From Pseudoxanthomonas sp. CF385 (GTDB lineage: Bacteria; Pseudomonadota; Gammaproteobacteria; Xanthomonadales; Xanthomonadaceae), in contig NZ_FNKZ01000001.1 in NCBI RefSeq assembly GCF_900104255.1, forward strand, positions 1,146,001 to 1,210,000: a stretch of DNA of 64,000 bases. The letters run 5' to 3'. The notes below the pieces were generated by a model. It was not told the DNA's origin. It made no database searches and saw only the letters and a list, made by a program, of their open reading frames with translations. Position numbers and translations under genes: made by a program. Positions 1-9,011 of this stretch are shown here, one piece after another; within the stretch, counting starts at the first letter, position 1, and every line of letters starts with the position of its first letter.

Positions 1-2
1 AT

Positions 3-875
<873 letters not shown>

Positions 876-924
876 TCCACTGGTCGCAGGTTGGTATGCA
901 CGATTCCGTGCGGGAGCGCATGTT

Positions 925-1380
925 TTGACGACGGATTCCCCGATGATCGCCGCGGATGCGGCCCCGTTCATCTTTCCGACACGCGTCTATTGGGAAGATA
1001 CCGACGCCGGTGGCGTGGTCTACCACGCGCAGTACGTCGCCTTCCTGGAACGCACCCGTACCGAATGGTTGCGGGCCCGCGGGCATCACCAGGAACAACT
1101 GCGCCAGACCCACGACCTGGTGTTCGCCGTCCGTGCGATGCGCCTGGATTTCCTGCGCCCCGCACGGTTGGACGACCTGCTGCAGGTGACCGCGCGCATC
1201 CACCAGTGCAAGCGGGCCAGCGTGGTGTTCGCCCAGACGATCGAGCGCGACGGTGAGCGGTTGCTCACCGCCGAGGTCAAGGTCGCGGCGCTGAGCGCAT
1301 CCGGGTTCAGACCCGTTGCGCTCCCCGACACGTTGTACGAAGAGTTCCGCCGGCTCGAGACCCCGGGCCAGCCGCTTTAA
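925..1380 (+). CDS. ybgC: Acyl-CoA thioesterase YbgC of the Tol-Pal operon
   Basis: A 151-residue hot-dog-fold thioesterase, the family member that normally opens tol-pal operons. The family hydrolyses acyl-CoA thioesters; its exact role beside Tol-Pal is unsettled. The 4-hydroxybenzoyl-CoA-thioesterase signature is visible near the N-terminus (RVYWEDTDAGGVVYHAQY), including the catalytic Asp and the conserved Tyr/His. I chose the TTG start at 925 because GGGAG lies 8 bases upstream, while the ATG at 943 has no ribosome-binding site; that ATG would shorten the protein by six residues. tolQ begins 39 bases downstream, suggesting co-transcription. Confidence 0.93.
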   Translation: MTTDSPMIAADAAPFIFPTRVYWEDTDAGGVVYHAQYVAFLERTRTEWLRARGHHQEQLRQTHDLVFAVRAMRLDFLRPARLDDLLQVTARIHQCKRASVVFAQTIERDGERLLTAEVKVAALSASGFRPVALPDTLYEEFRRLETPGQPL

Positions 1381-1419
1381 CCGAAACGCAAGACAACACG
1401 AGAATCAGAGGAACGACGG

Positions 1420-2193
1420 ATGATCGCAACACTGCTGGCCTTCCAGGACACCGTGGTGGAGGCGCTGCCGCCGGAAACCGCCGCCGCCGCCGCCCAGGCG
1501 ACGGCCGAGACCGTGCATAGCGGGATCAACTACATCGACCTGATGCTCAAGGCCAGCCTGCCGGTCAAGCTGATCGTGCTGCTGCTGCTGGCCGGTTCGC
1601 TGATCAGCTGGATCATCATTTTCCGCAAGGCGCGGGTGTTCAAGACCGCCAACCGCGATGCGGACGAGTTCGAAGGCCGGTTCTGGTCCGGTGCCGAACT
1701 GCACAAGCTCTATGCCGGCGCCGCCGACCGCAACCGCGTGGTCACCGGCCTGGAGGCGATCTTCGAAGCGGGCTTCCGCGAATTCACCCGCCTGCGCGAC
1801 AAACGCGGCCTGGACGGGCGTGCGCAGCTGGAAGGCGCGCAGCGCGCGATGCGCGTGACCTACACGCGCGAGGTCGACCAGCTGGAGCGCAACCTGGAAC
1901 TGCTGGCCAACATCGGCTCCACCGCGCCGTACGTCGGCCTGGTCGGTACCGTGTTCGGCATCATGGTGACCATGCACGACATGCTCAACAGCGGCGAGCA
2001 GGCAGGCATCGCTGCCGTTGCACCGGGTATCTCCGAAGCGCTGTTCGCGACCGCGATCGGCCTGTTCGTGGCGATCCCGGCGGTGTGGGCCTACAACCGC
2101 TTCACCACGCGCGTCGAGCGCCTGTCGGTGCGCTACGAGAGCTTCGCCGAGGAATTCAGCTCGATCCTGCAGCGCCAGAACTCGGGCGAGTAA
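1420..2193 (+). CDS. tolQ: TolQ, proton-channel subunit of the Tol-Pal motor
   Basis: Inner-membrane protein of the MotA/TolQ/ExbB family. With TolR it forms a proton-driven motor that energises TolA, allowing outer-membrane constriction at division. The 257-residue protein has a first membrane helix at about residues 48-67 (KLIVLLLLAGSLISWIII), a cytoplasmic domain, and two further helices in the conserved region STAPYVGLVGTVFGIMV...ALFATAIGLFVAIPAVWAYN, which lines the ion path. The N-terminus is Glu/Ala rich and slightly longer than in E. coli TolQ (230 residues). The start is preceded by AGAGGAAC. tolR follows after 12 bases. Confidence 0.97.
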   Translation: MIATLLAFQDTVVEALPPETAAAAAQATAETVHSGINYIDLMLKASLPVKLIVLLLLAGSLISWIIIFRKARVFKTANRDADEFEGRFWSGAELHKLYAGAADRNRVVTGLEAIFEAGFREFTRLRDKRGLDGRAQLEGAQRAMRVTYTREVDQLERNLELLANIGSTAPYVGLVGTVFGIMVTMHDMLNSGEQAGIAAVAPGISEALFATAIGLFVAIPAVWAYNRFTTRVERLSVRYESFAEEFSSILQRQNSGE

Positions 2194-2205
2194 GCGGAGC
2201 TCCCC

Positions 2206-2649
2206 ATGGCCGGAAGCATCTTCCACCGCAAGCGCCGCAAGCTGAAGTCCGAGATCAACGTCGTGCCGTACATCGACGTGATGCTCGTGCTGCTGATCAT
2301 CTTCATGGTCACCGCGCCGCTGCTGACGCTCAGCGTCGACGTCAAGCTGCCGTCCTCGAACGCGAAAGCGGTCGAGACGCGCAACGAGCCGATCATCGTC
2401 ATCGCCTATCCGGACGGCCGCTTCGGCCTGAAGCTGCCGGAAGCCAAGCAACCGGAGGTGCTGGACGCCGCCGGGCTGGAGGCCAAGGTGGCCGCGATCC
2501 GGGGCGAGCAGGGCAACGAGCTGCGCATCATGGTGGCCGCCGAGGGATCGGCGCCTTACCAGAAGGTGCTCGACGCGATGGACGTGCTCCGTCGCGCCAA
2601 GGTCAGCAACGTCAGCCTGATGACCAACGCGGGTGGCAATGCACGCTGA
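2206..2649 (+). CDS. tolR: TolR, motor subunit of the Tol-Pal system
   Basis: ExbD/TolR family protein of 147 residues: a short cytoplasmic N-terminus, one membrane helix and a periplasmic domain. The ion-coupling Asp lies in the helix motif INVVPYIDVMLVLLIIF (Asp at about residue 25), as expected for a working TolQR motor. The C-terminal periplasmic part (residues ~45-147) shows the usual pattern ending in VLDAMDVLRRAKVSNVSLMT. The gene overlaps the start of tolA, indicating translational coupling. Confidence 0.97.
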   Translation: MAGSIFHRKRRKLKSEINVVPYIDVMLVLLIIFMVTAPLLTLSVDVKLPSSNAKAVETRNEPIIVIAYPDGRFGLKLPEAKQPEVLDAAGLEAKVAAIRGEQGNELRIMVAAEGSAPYQKVLDAMDVLRRAKVSNVSLMTNAGGNAR

Positions 2650-3679
2650 CGTCGCCCCGCGCCATCCGGCCCAACGCGACGAAGGGCTGGGCAGGGCGGT
2701 CGCCTGGGCGGTCGGCCTGCACCTCCTGCTCGCCGTGCTGCTGATCGTGTCGCCGCTGCTCACCTGGGATCGCGACCGCCTCAACGCCGCCGGTGCGCCG
2801 ACGATGGAAGCCACGCTGGACGCCTCCGCGGCCGACCAGCGAGCCGTCGAACGCGCGCTGGACTTCACGCCTGCCCCAATGCCCGAGCCGGTGGATGAAC
2901 CGGCGCCCGAGGACACGGTGCCCCCGCCGCAGCCGATTCCCGAGCCGGCGCCGCAGGACGCGCCGGTCGAGCGCCAGGCCGATGCGCAGGAACGTATCCC
3001 GGTGCCCGATACGACCGAGCAGGACGAAGCGCGCCTAGATGCGATCTCGCAGGAGAAGGCGCGACAGGAGCAGGAAGCCAAGCGCCGGCAGGAGCAGATC
3101 GACCTGACCGAACGCAAGCGCCAGGAGCAGGCCGAGCAGCAGCGCCGCCTGGCCGCCCAGCAGGAAGAGGACCGGCAGAAGCGCGTCGCCACCGAGGCGC
3201 AACAGAAGGCCGAGGCCGAACGTCAGAAGAAGATCGAGGACATCCGCCGTCAGCGTGCGCAGGCCGCGCGCGAGGCCCAGTTGGCCGAACAGAAACTGCG
3301 CCAGCTGGCCGATGCGCGCGCGCGACAGGCGGCGGGCGCCGCGGCGCCCGCACCGGCGGCAACCGGCGGCCCGGCAGGTAACAACGGCACGGATGAAGAC
3401 CTGCGCGGTCGCTATGCCGCAGCGATCCAGGAGGCCGTCCTGCGCCAGTGGACCCGGCCCGAATCCGTGCCGGTGGGGACCCGCTGCAAGGTCGTGATCC
3501 GCCAGCTGCCCGGCGGCGAGGTGGTGAGCGCCGAGGTCCAGTCAGGGTGCGCCATGGATGCCGCGGGACAGGATTCGGTCGAGCGCGCGGTCCTGAAGGC
3601 CCAGCCGCTGCCGTACCGGGGTTACGAATCGGTGTTCGCCCGGACCCTGACGCTGAACTTCGAGGCCCGGGACCGCTGA
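2633..3679 (+). CDS. tolA: TolA, trans-periplasmic Tol-Pal protein
   Basis: TolA is anchored in the inner membrane, spans the periplasm and contacts TolB/Pal, transmitting the TolQR force. The 348-residue protein shows the family layout: one N-terminal helix (VGLHLLLAVLLIVSPLLTW, about residues 28-46), a Pro-rich stretch, a long charged Glu/Gln/Arg/Lys/Ala coiled-coil domain (about 140-235), and a C-terminal TolA/TonB-like domain with a cysteine pair around GTRCKVVI and VQSGCAMD. The start is GTG 2633 or ATG 2639, both inside the end of tolR; ATG 2639 would remove two residues. Confidence 0.94.
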   Translation: MAMHADVAPRHPAQRDEGLGRAVAWAVGLHLLLAVLLIVSPLLTWDRDRLNAAGAPTMEATLDASAADQRAVERALDFTPAPMPEPVDEPAPEDTVPPPQPIPEPAPQDAPVERQADAQERIPVPDTTEQDEARLDAISQEKARQEQEAKRRQEQIDLTERKRQEQAEQQRRLAAQQEEDRQKRVATEAQQKAEAERQKKIEDIRRQRAQAAREAQLAEQKLRQLADARARQAAGAAAPAPAATGGPAGNNGTDEDLRGRYAAAIQEAVLRQWTRPESVPVGTRCKVVIRQLPGGEVVSAEVQSGCAMDAAGQDSVERAVLKAQPLPYRGYESVFARTLTLNFEARDR

Positions 3680-3782
3680 CTTCACGCGGCGTTTCGGCGC
3701 CTCTCGTTCACAATTGTTAAAACGTTCACGCGGGGGCTGGTATCCCTTTCCCGCCCCGCCCAACCGCAGAGTTGCCGTGCCC

Positions 3783-5102
3783 ATGATGAAATCGCTGCGC
3801 TGGTTCGCCCTCGTTCTCTTCACGCTCCTCCCCGCCCTGGCGTCCGCCCAGCAGCAGGGTCTGGAGATCGACATCATTGGCGGCAACGCCTCCGCATTGC
3901 CCATCACGGTCGTGCCGATGCCGTACCAGGGGTCGGCCGCAGCGCCGCCCACCGACGTCGCCGACGTGGTGCGCTCCGATCTGGAGCGTTCGGGCGCGTT
4001 CCGCACGCTGCCGGAAGCCAGCGTCACCGAGCGCCCCACGCGCGGCGGTGAGATCCAGTACCCGACCTGGCGCGCCCTGCGCCAGGACTACATCGTCGTC
4101 GGTCGCGTGGCCGATGCCGGCGACGGCAGCTATCGGGTGGAATACGAGCTGTTCGACGTCGCCAAGCAGGAGCGCATGCTCGGCCTGGCGATGACGGCGC
4201 GCGCCAACGCCATGCGTGACGTCGCCCACCAGATGGCCGATGCCATCTACGAGAAGATCCTCGGCGTGCGCGGCGCCTTCTGGACCCGCATCGCGTACGT
4301 GACCGCCGCCGGTACCGGCAAGGCGACGCGCTATGCGCTGATGGTGGCCGATTCGGATGGCTACAACCCGCAGACCGTGGTGCGCTCGGCCGAGCCGCTG
4401 CTGTCGCCGTCGTGGAGCCCCGATGGCCGCAGGCTGGCCTACGTCAGCTTCGAAGGCGGCAACTCGGCGATCTACATCCAGGACATCTCTACCGGCGCGC
4501 GCGAAAAGGTCGCCAGCTTCCGCGGCATCAACGGCGCGCCGTCGTTCTCGCCGGATGGACGCCAGCTGGCGCTCACCCTGTCGCGCAGCGGCAACCCCGA
4601 GATCTACGTGATGGACCTGGGCAGCCGCTCGCTGCGCCAGCTGACCAACACCTCCGCGATCGACACCGAGCCGGTCTGGAGCGCGGACGGCAGCACCCTC
4701 TACTTCACCTCCGACCGCGGTGGCCGCCCGCAGATCTACCGCGTTTCTTCGGCAGGCGGCAGCGCCAGCCGGGTGACGTTCGAAGGCACGTACAACGCCA
4801 CCGCCAGCGTCTCCTTCGACGGCAAGAAGATCGCGGTGGTGCAGGGCGCGGGCAACAACTACCGCATCGCCCTGATGGACAGCAGCCTGGGTGGCGCGCG
4901 CTGGTCGTCGCTGTCGCCGGGCTCGCTGGACGAATCGCCGAGCTTCGCCCCGAACGCCAGCATGGTGCTCTATGCGGCGCGCGAGGGCGGACGTGGCGTG
5001 TTGTACGCGGTCTCCGCCGATGCGCGCGTACGCCAGCGTCTGGTCGTGGCCAATGCCGACGTCCGCGAGCCGGCGTGGTCGCCTTATCGCACCGCGCGTT
5101 AA
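3783..5102 (+). CDS. tolB: TolB, periplasmic beta-propeller of Tol-Pal
   Basis: Soluble periplasmic protein that cycles between Pal and TolA. It has a Sec signal peptide (MMKSLRWFALVLFTLLPALA, cleavage after ASA before QQQ), an N-terminal TolB domain up to about residue 165, and a C-terminal six-bladed propeller built of WD40-like PD40 repeats such as SPSWSPDGRRLAYVSFEGG and EPVWSADGSTLYFTSDRGG. The ATG at 3783 was chosen because it places the signal peptide at the N-terminus; an upstream in-frame start at 3714 would add 23 residues with no signal character. Length 439 residues, typical for the family. Confidence 0.97.
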   Translation: MMKSLRWFALVLFTLLPALASAQQQGLEIDIIGGNASALPITVVPMPYQGSAAAPPTDVADVVRSDLERSGAFRTLPEASVTERPTRGGEIQYPTWRALRQDYIVVGRVADAGDGSYRVEYELFDVAKQERMLGLAMTARANAMRDVAHQMADAIYEKILGVRGAFWTRIAYVTAAGTGKATRYALMVADSDGYNPQTVVRSAEPLLSPSWSPDGRRLAYVSFEGGNSAIYIQDISTGAREKVASFRGINGAPSFSPDGRQLALTLSRSGNPEIYVMDLGSRSLRQLTNTSAIDTEPVWSADGSTLYFTSDRGGRPQIYRVSSAGGSASRVTFEGTYNATASVSFDGKKIAVVQGAGNNYRIALMDSSLGGARWSSLSPGSLDESPSFAPNASMVLYAAREGGRGVLYAVSADARVRQRLVVANADVREPAWSPYRTAR

Positions 5103-5111
5103 GTTTATGTC

Positions 5112-5117
5112 TACAAT
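5112..5117 (+). promoter_or_regulatory. Candidate -10 element for a pal-proximal promoter
   Basis: TACAAT lies in the 59-base gap between tolB and pal, about 45 bases before the pal start. I see no good -35 hexamer at normal spacing. In E. coli pal can also be expressed independently of the upstream tol genes, which makes a local promoter plausible. The motif alone is weak evidence. Confidence 0.25.
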
Positions 5118-5161
5118 ATCGAACCCCTGATCCCCCTGTTCAAACGACGCAAGGAATGACC

Positions 5162-5677
5162 ATGAACAACACCACCCGTGTTCTGATGCTGTCCCTGATG
5201 TCGGTCGCTGTGCTGGCCGGCTGTAAGAAGGACGTCAAGCCGACTCCGCCGGCCGATACCACCACCACGACGCCGACCACCCCGACCACGCCGACCGCCT
5301 CGGGCGTGTACGGCCCCGGCGACCTCGATACCGATGCCTGCCTGCGTCAGCGCGTGGTGTACTTCGACCTCGACCAGGACGCCCTGAAGCCGGAGTTCCA
5401 GGCCATCATGGGTTGCCACGCCAAGTACCTGCGCGACCGTCCGTCCTCGCGCATCTCGCTGGAAGGCCACGCCGACGAGCGCGGCAGCCGCGAGTACAAC
5501 TTGGGTCTGGGCGAGCGCCGCGGCAATGCCGTGAACTCGGCCCTGCAGGCCGCCGGTGGTTCGGCCAGCCAGCTGACCGTGGTCAGCTACGGCGAAGAGC
5601 GCCCGGTCTGCACCGATTCCAGCGAGTCCTGCTGGTCGCAGAACCGTCGCGTCGAGATCGTGTACACGGCGAAGTAA
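5162..5677 (+). CDS. pal: Pal, peptidoglycan-associated outer-membrane lipoprotein
   Basis: Pal tethers the outer membrane to peptidoglycan and is mobilised by TolB. The protein has 171 residues: a lipoprotein signal with lipobox LAGC (Cys at residue 20), a Thr/Pro linker (TTTTTPTTPTTP), then an OmpA-like domain with VVYFDLDQDALKPEF and GHADERGSREYNLGLGERR, which contains the Asp and Arg that bind the diaminopimelate group. The start at 5162 has AAGGA six bases upstream; the ATG at 5156 abuts this site and is unlikely. Two extra cysteines near the C-terminus (VCTDSSESCW) probably form a disulfide. Confidence 0.97.
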   Translation: MNNTTRVLMLSLMSVAVLAGCKKDVKPTPPADTTTTTPTTPTTPTASGVYGPGDLDTDACLRQRVVYFDLDQDALKPEFQAIMGCHAKYLRDRPSSRISLEGHADERGSREYNLGLGERRGNAVNSALQAAGGSASQLTVVSYGEERPVCTDSSESCWSQNRRVEIVYTAK

Positions 5678-5692
5678 GCCGTCGTCGTCACG

Positions 5693-6517
5693 ATGATCGC
5701 GAAGACGTACATGCTGGTTCTCGCGGCGGCCCTCGTGGCCGCCGCACCCGCCCACGCGCAGCGCGTGAGCCTGGCTGACCGCGTCGCGGCGCTGGAAACG
5801 AAGGCCAACAACCCCCAGCAGAACCTCGACCTGCTCAACAAGGTCGCGCAGCAGGAAAGCGAGCTGCGGGAACTGCGTGCGCAGCTGGAGCAGCTGCAGA
5901 ACGAGAACGAGCAGCTCAAGCAGCGCAACCGCGACCAGTACCTGGATCTGGATGGTCGCCTGAATCGCCTGGAAGGCGGTGCTGCACCCACCGCACCTGC
6001 GCCTGCTGTGACCCCGCCGCTGAGCAGTGCCCCGACGACCAGGCCGGCCACCGTGCCGGCCCCGGCTGCCGCCACCGCCGAACGGCCGCCCAGCGTGCAT
6101 GGCGACATGGGCGCGATGTCGGCGACCGGCGACGAGCGCACGGCCTACAACGTGGCATTCGACAAGCTCAAGGCCGGCGACTACGCCGATGCCGCGCAGC
6201 TGTTCACCAGTTTCCTGCAGCTCTACCCGTCCGGTGTCTACGCGCCCAACGCGCTGTACTGGCTGGGCGAGAGCTATTACGTCACCCAGAACTACGCGCT
6301 GGCCGCGGACCAGTTCCGCGCGCTGCTGGCGCAGTACCCGACCCACGACAAGGCCCCCGGCGCATTGCTGAAGCTGGGCCTGTGCGACTACGGCCTGGGC
6401 AAGCTGCCCGAAGCTGAGCGCACCCTGGGCGAGGTCATGGCCAAGTACCCGGGCACCGACGTCGCCCGTACCGCCGACGACCGCCTGCGCGCGATCCAGC
6501 TCGGCCGCCTGCGCTGA
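5693..6517 (+). CDS. cpoB: CpoB/YbgF, Tol-Pal-associated TPR protein
   Basis: Periplasmic protein that in E. coli couples Tol-Pal energy to PBP1b activity during septal peptidoglycan synthesis. The 274-residue product has a signal peptide (MIAKTYMLVLAAALVAAAPA, cleaved after AHA), an N-terminal trimerising coiled coil rich in Glu/Gln/Leu (about residues 35-85), an Ala/Pro/Thr linker, and a C-terminal domain of three TPRs (AYNVAFDKLKAGDYADAAQLF, GVYAPNALYWLGESYYV and following). It starts 15 bases after pal and closes the operon. PBP1b, a family partner, is encoded at 28301. Confidence 0.95.
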   Translation: MIAKTYMLVLAAALVAAAPAHAQRVSLADRVAALETKANNPQQNLDLLNKVAQQESELRELRAQLEQLQNENEQLKQRNRDQYLDLDGRLNRLEGGAAPTAPAPAVTPPLSSAPTTRPATVPAPAAATAERPPSVHGDMGAMSATGDERTAYNVAFDKLKAGDYADAAQLFTSFLQLYPSGVYAPNALYWLGESYYVTQNYALAADQFRALLAQYPTHDKAPGALLKLGLCDYGLGKLPEAERTLGEVMAKYPGTDVARTADDRLRAIQLGRLR

Positions 6518-6578
6518 CCCGGCCGCGTCCGGCGCCCCCGCGGGCTGCCGGGCCGACAGGGCGTATCATGCGCACCCC

Positions 6579-7262
6579 ATGAACGACGACGCCCGCCCGA
6601 GCGAGATCGTCCAGTCCCCGCTGGAACGCCTCAAGATCACCGAAATCTTCCTGTCCCTGCAGGGAGAGGCGAACGCGGTCGGCTGGCCGACGGTGTTCGT
6701 GCGCCTCACCGGCTGCCCGCTGCGCTGCCAGTACTGCGACACGGCCTATGCCTTCCATGGCGGGCAGTGGTGGGAGATCGACGACATCGTGGCCGAAGTC
6801 GCGCGCCAGGGCGTGCGCCACGTCTGCGTGACCGGCGGCGAGCCGCTGTCGCAGAAGCGTTGCCTGCTGCTGCTGCAGAAGCTCTGCGACGCCGGCTACG
6901 ACGTCTCGCTGGAGACCTCGGGCGCGATCGACATCGCTGGCGTGGATCCGCGCGTGTCGCGCGTGGTCGATCTGAAGACGCCCGGTTCGAAGGAAATGGC
7001 GCGCAACCGGCTGGAGAACCTGCCGCTGCTGACCGCGCGCGACCAGGTGAAGTTCGTGCTGTGCGGCCGCGAGGACTACGAATGGGCGCGCGGCATGCTG
7101 GCCGAACACGGCCTGGCCGAGCGTTGCGACGTGTTGTTCTCGCCGAGCAAGAGCGAACTCGATCCGCGCGATCTCGCCGACTGGATCGTCGCCGACCGGC
7201 TGCCCGTGCGTTTCCAGATGCAGCTGCACAAGCTGCTGTGGAACGACGAGCCGGGGCGCTGA
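6579..7262 (+). CDS. queE: 7-carboxy-7-deazaguanine synthase QueE
   Basis: Radical-SAM enzyme that turns 6-carboxytetrahydropterin into 7-carboxy-7-deazaguanine for preQ0/queuosine synthesis. The [4Fe-4S]-binding CxxxCxxC motif is CPLRCQYC (Cys 46, 50, 53), preceded by FLSLQGEANAVGWPTVFVRL and followed by the SAM-binding TGGEPL, all typical of QueE. Length 227 residues is normal. queC, the next enzyme of the pathway, lies 47 bases downstream, so the two are probably expressed together. queD and queF are not in the window. Confidence 0.96.
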   Translation: MNDDARPSEIVQSPLERLKITEIFLSLQGEANAVGWPTVFVRLTGCPLRCQYCDTAYAFHGGQWWEIDDIVAEVARQGVRHVCVTGGEPLSQKRCLLLLQKLCDAGYDVSLETSGAIDIAGVDPRVSRVVDLKTPGSKEMARNRLENLPLLTARDQVKFVLCGREDYEWARGMLAEHGLAERCDVLFSPSKSELDPRDLADWIVADRLPVRFQMQLHKLLWNDEPGR

Positions 7263-7309
7263 AGCCGCGCCTGCGATAGCCTACCCCTCACCCCACGAAG
7301 CACCGCCCC

Positions 7310-7975
7310 ATGAAGAATGCCGTCGTCCTGTTGTCCGGAGGCATGGACTCCGCCGCCGTCGTCGCGATCGCCCGCGAGCAGGGTTTCGCCGTGCATGCGC
7401 TCAGCGTGCGCTATGGCCAGCGGCACACCTCCGAACTCGATGCGGCCGCGCGCGTGGCGGCGTCGCTGGGCGCCGTCGCCCACAAGACCGTGCACGTGGA
7501 CCTGCGCAGCATCGGCGGCTCCGCGCTGACCGATGACATCGACGTGCCCGACGCGGGCGGCCCCGGCATTCCCGTCACCTACGTGCCGGCACGCAATACC
7601 ATCATGCTGTCCGTCGCGCTGGGCTGGGCCGAGGTGCTGGGCGCCAACGACATCTTCTGCGGCGTCAACGCGGTGGACTATTCCGGCTATCCGGATTGCC
7701 GTCCGGAATTCATCGAAGCCTTCGAGAAGCTCGCCAACCTCGCCACCAAAGCGGGCGTGGAAGGCGCGGGGCTGCGCATCCATGCACCGCTGCTCCGCCT
7801 GAGCAAGGCCGACATCGTGCGCGAAGGCCTGCGCCTGGGCGTGGACTTCGCGCAGACCGTGTCCTGCTACCGGGCCGACGACCAGGGCCGCGCCTGCGGC
7901 CATTGCGACGCGTGCCGCCTGCGCGCGGCGGGCTTCGCCGACGCCGGCGTGCCGGACCCCACGCACTACGCGTGA
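7310..7975 (+). CDS. queC: 7-cyano-7-deazaguanine synthase QueC
   Basis: ATP-dependent ligase that converts 7-carboxy-7-deazaguanine to preQ0 using ammonia. The N-type ATP pyrophosphatase loop is [11 protein letters not shown] (residues 7-17), followed by YGQRHTSEL, and [19 protein letters not shown] in the middle. Near the C-terminus are the zinc-binding cysteines [17 protein letters not shown]. All expected residues are present in 221 residues, so the enzyme should be active. It follows queE closely and precedes tRNA-Lys, which is not itself a queuosine substrate. Confidence 0.97.
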   Translation: MKNAVVLLSGGMDSAAVVAIAREQGFAVHALSVRYGQRHTSELDAAARVAASLGAVAHKTVHVDLRSIGGSALTDDIDVPDAGGPGIPVTYVPARNTIMLSVALGWAEVLGANDIFCGVNAVDYSGYPDCRPEFIEAFEKLANLATKAGVEGAGLRIHAPLLRLSKADIVREGLRLGVDFAQTVSCYRADDQGRACGHCDACRLRAAGFADAGVPDPTHYA

Positions 7976-8010
7976 GCCGCGCCGGTTTCGCGCCGTTCCG
8001 GTCGATGGGG

Positions 8011-8016
8011 TAGAAT
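8011..8016 (+). promoter_or_regulatory. Candidate -10 box of the tRNA-Lys promoter
   Basis: TAGAAT lies 34 bases before the mature tRNA start, in the gap after queC. The -35 side (around 7986-7992, TTTCGCG) fits the consensus poorly, so only the -10 element is proposed. Confidence 0.35.
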
Positions 8017-8049
8017 GCCGCTCCCGGTGCAAGGCCGGGTGTTGTTTCC

Positions 8050-8125
8050 GGGCCGTTAGCTCAGTCGGTAGAGCAGAAGACTTTTAATCTTTTGGTCGAA
8101 GGTTCGAATCCTTCACGGCCCACCA
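8050..8125 (+). tRNA. tRNA-Lys (anticodon UUU)
   Basis: A complete 76-base tRNA with encoded CCA. Acceptor arm GGGCCGT (8050-8056) pairs with ACGGCCC (8115-8121), followed by ACCA. The D-arm carries AGCTCAGTCGGTAGAGC; the anticodon stem GAAGA pairs with TCTTT around loop CTTTTAA with anticodon TTT at 8083-8085; the T-arm is AGGTTCGAATCCTTC. No fragment of the tRNA 3' end is repeated nearby and no integrase follows, so nothing suggests an integrated element here. Confidence 0.98.
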
Positions 8126-8161
8126 AACATCCGTTGTCCACGAATCACGTCATTGGGTAAC

Positions 8162-8770
8162 TCACTCGTCATCGCGCGCGTGGGGCAGGTACATGCACCA
8201 CAGCGTCGCCGATCCCATCGTCCCACGCCCGGCTTCGACGAAGCCGGCGCGTTCGTAGAACCGCACGTTCGACGGCTCCCCGGTCTCCAGATACACGCCA
8301 TGGGAAAGGCCATCCGCGGCGGACAGGTCGCAGAACGTCTTTATCAGGCGCATGCCGATGCCATGGCCATGCTTGGCCGGATCGACCCCGATGACACCCA
8401 GGTAGTAGTGCGGCACGGCGGGCGCAAACTTCGCCGCGAGCCCTTCGTAGATCGCCAGCCGATCGACCATGCCGGGGACGGCCCGCTCGAAGTCCTCCCA
8501 CTCGTGGGCAATGTCGTCGGGCCATGCCGGCGGCGACGGGACGTTGCCCATCACCATGCCGTGGATCTCGGCGCCGTCGCGCGCCACCAGCACGGGCATC
8601 CCGAGCGCGATGCGCGCCCGCATCAGCAGCGAGAAGAATCGCGCGAGGCGTTCCCGGTATGCGGGTCCGTCCTGCAGCAAGAAGCCGGTGATCGGGTCGT
8701 GGGCGAAAGCGAGGGTCAGCCGATCCACGGTCTGGAGCAGATCGGCAGGCGTTGCGCGCGTGATCTCCAT
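8162..8770 (-). CDS. GNAT-family N-acetyltransferase
   Basis: A 202-residue protein with one GNAT fold. The acetyl-CoA-binding motif A is visible as LGVIGVDPAKHGHGIGMRLI (R/Q-x-x-G-x-G/A type, here HGHGIG), followed by motif B GVYLETGEPSNVRFYERAGF, very common in this superfamily. The first half has no recognisable substrate signature, so the substrate is unknown; amines, antibiotics or peptides are all possible. It is transcribed away from the oligopeptidase gene, with a 241-base shared upstream region in which I see no strong promoter. Confidence 0.85.
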   Translation of the reverse strand: MEITRATPADLLQTVDRLTLAFAHDPITGFLLQDGPAYRERLARFFSLLMRARIALGMPVLVARDGAEIHGMVMGNVPSPPAWPDDIAHEWEDFERAVPGMVDRLAIYEGLAAKFAPAVPHYYLGVIGVDPAKHGHGIGMRLIKTFCDLSAADGLSHGVYLETGEPSNVRFYERAGFVEAGRGTMGSATLWCMYLPHARDDE

Positions 8771-9011
8771 GGTGCCGTTGCCTGGCGGCGGGATGCCGGG
8801 AGCGGGTTATATGCCATATCCAGGGCGTGATGGGTCGTCCGTCTGGCGGGGTCTCGGCCGCCCCCCGCTGTGCTACCGCCCGCTAGAATGCGCGGCCGGC
8901 CTTTGCGGGCGCTTCCGGCGCCCCCATATCGAGGTGCAGGGTGGGCTGCCCCGTGTCGCGACGTTCCCCGTCCCCGCGCCCTCGCTCGAACAACTTTTCC
9001 CAGGTGTTTCC

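Noticed and set aside
1405..3192. Minus-strand open frame across tolQRA
   Set aside because: Antisense to three canonical genes with strong motifs; low-complexity Ser/Arg/Ala translation.
3714..3782. Upstream extension of tolB
   Set aside because: The 23 extra residues would bury the signal peptide; the region is better read as the 5' untranslated gap.
8050..8125. tRNA-Lys as an integration site for a mobile element
   Set aside because: No repeated 3' tRNA fragment, no integrase and no change in gene character on either side.
8884..8889. TAGAAT as the -10 of an oligopeptidase A promoter
   Set aside because: No acceptable -35 at 16-18 bases and a distance of over 120 bases to the start codon; the hexamer alone is too weak.
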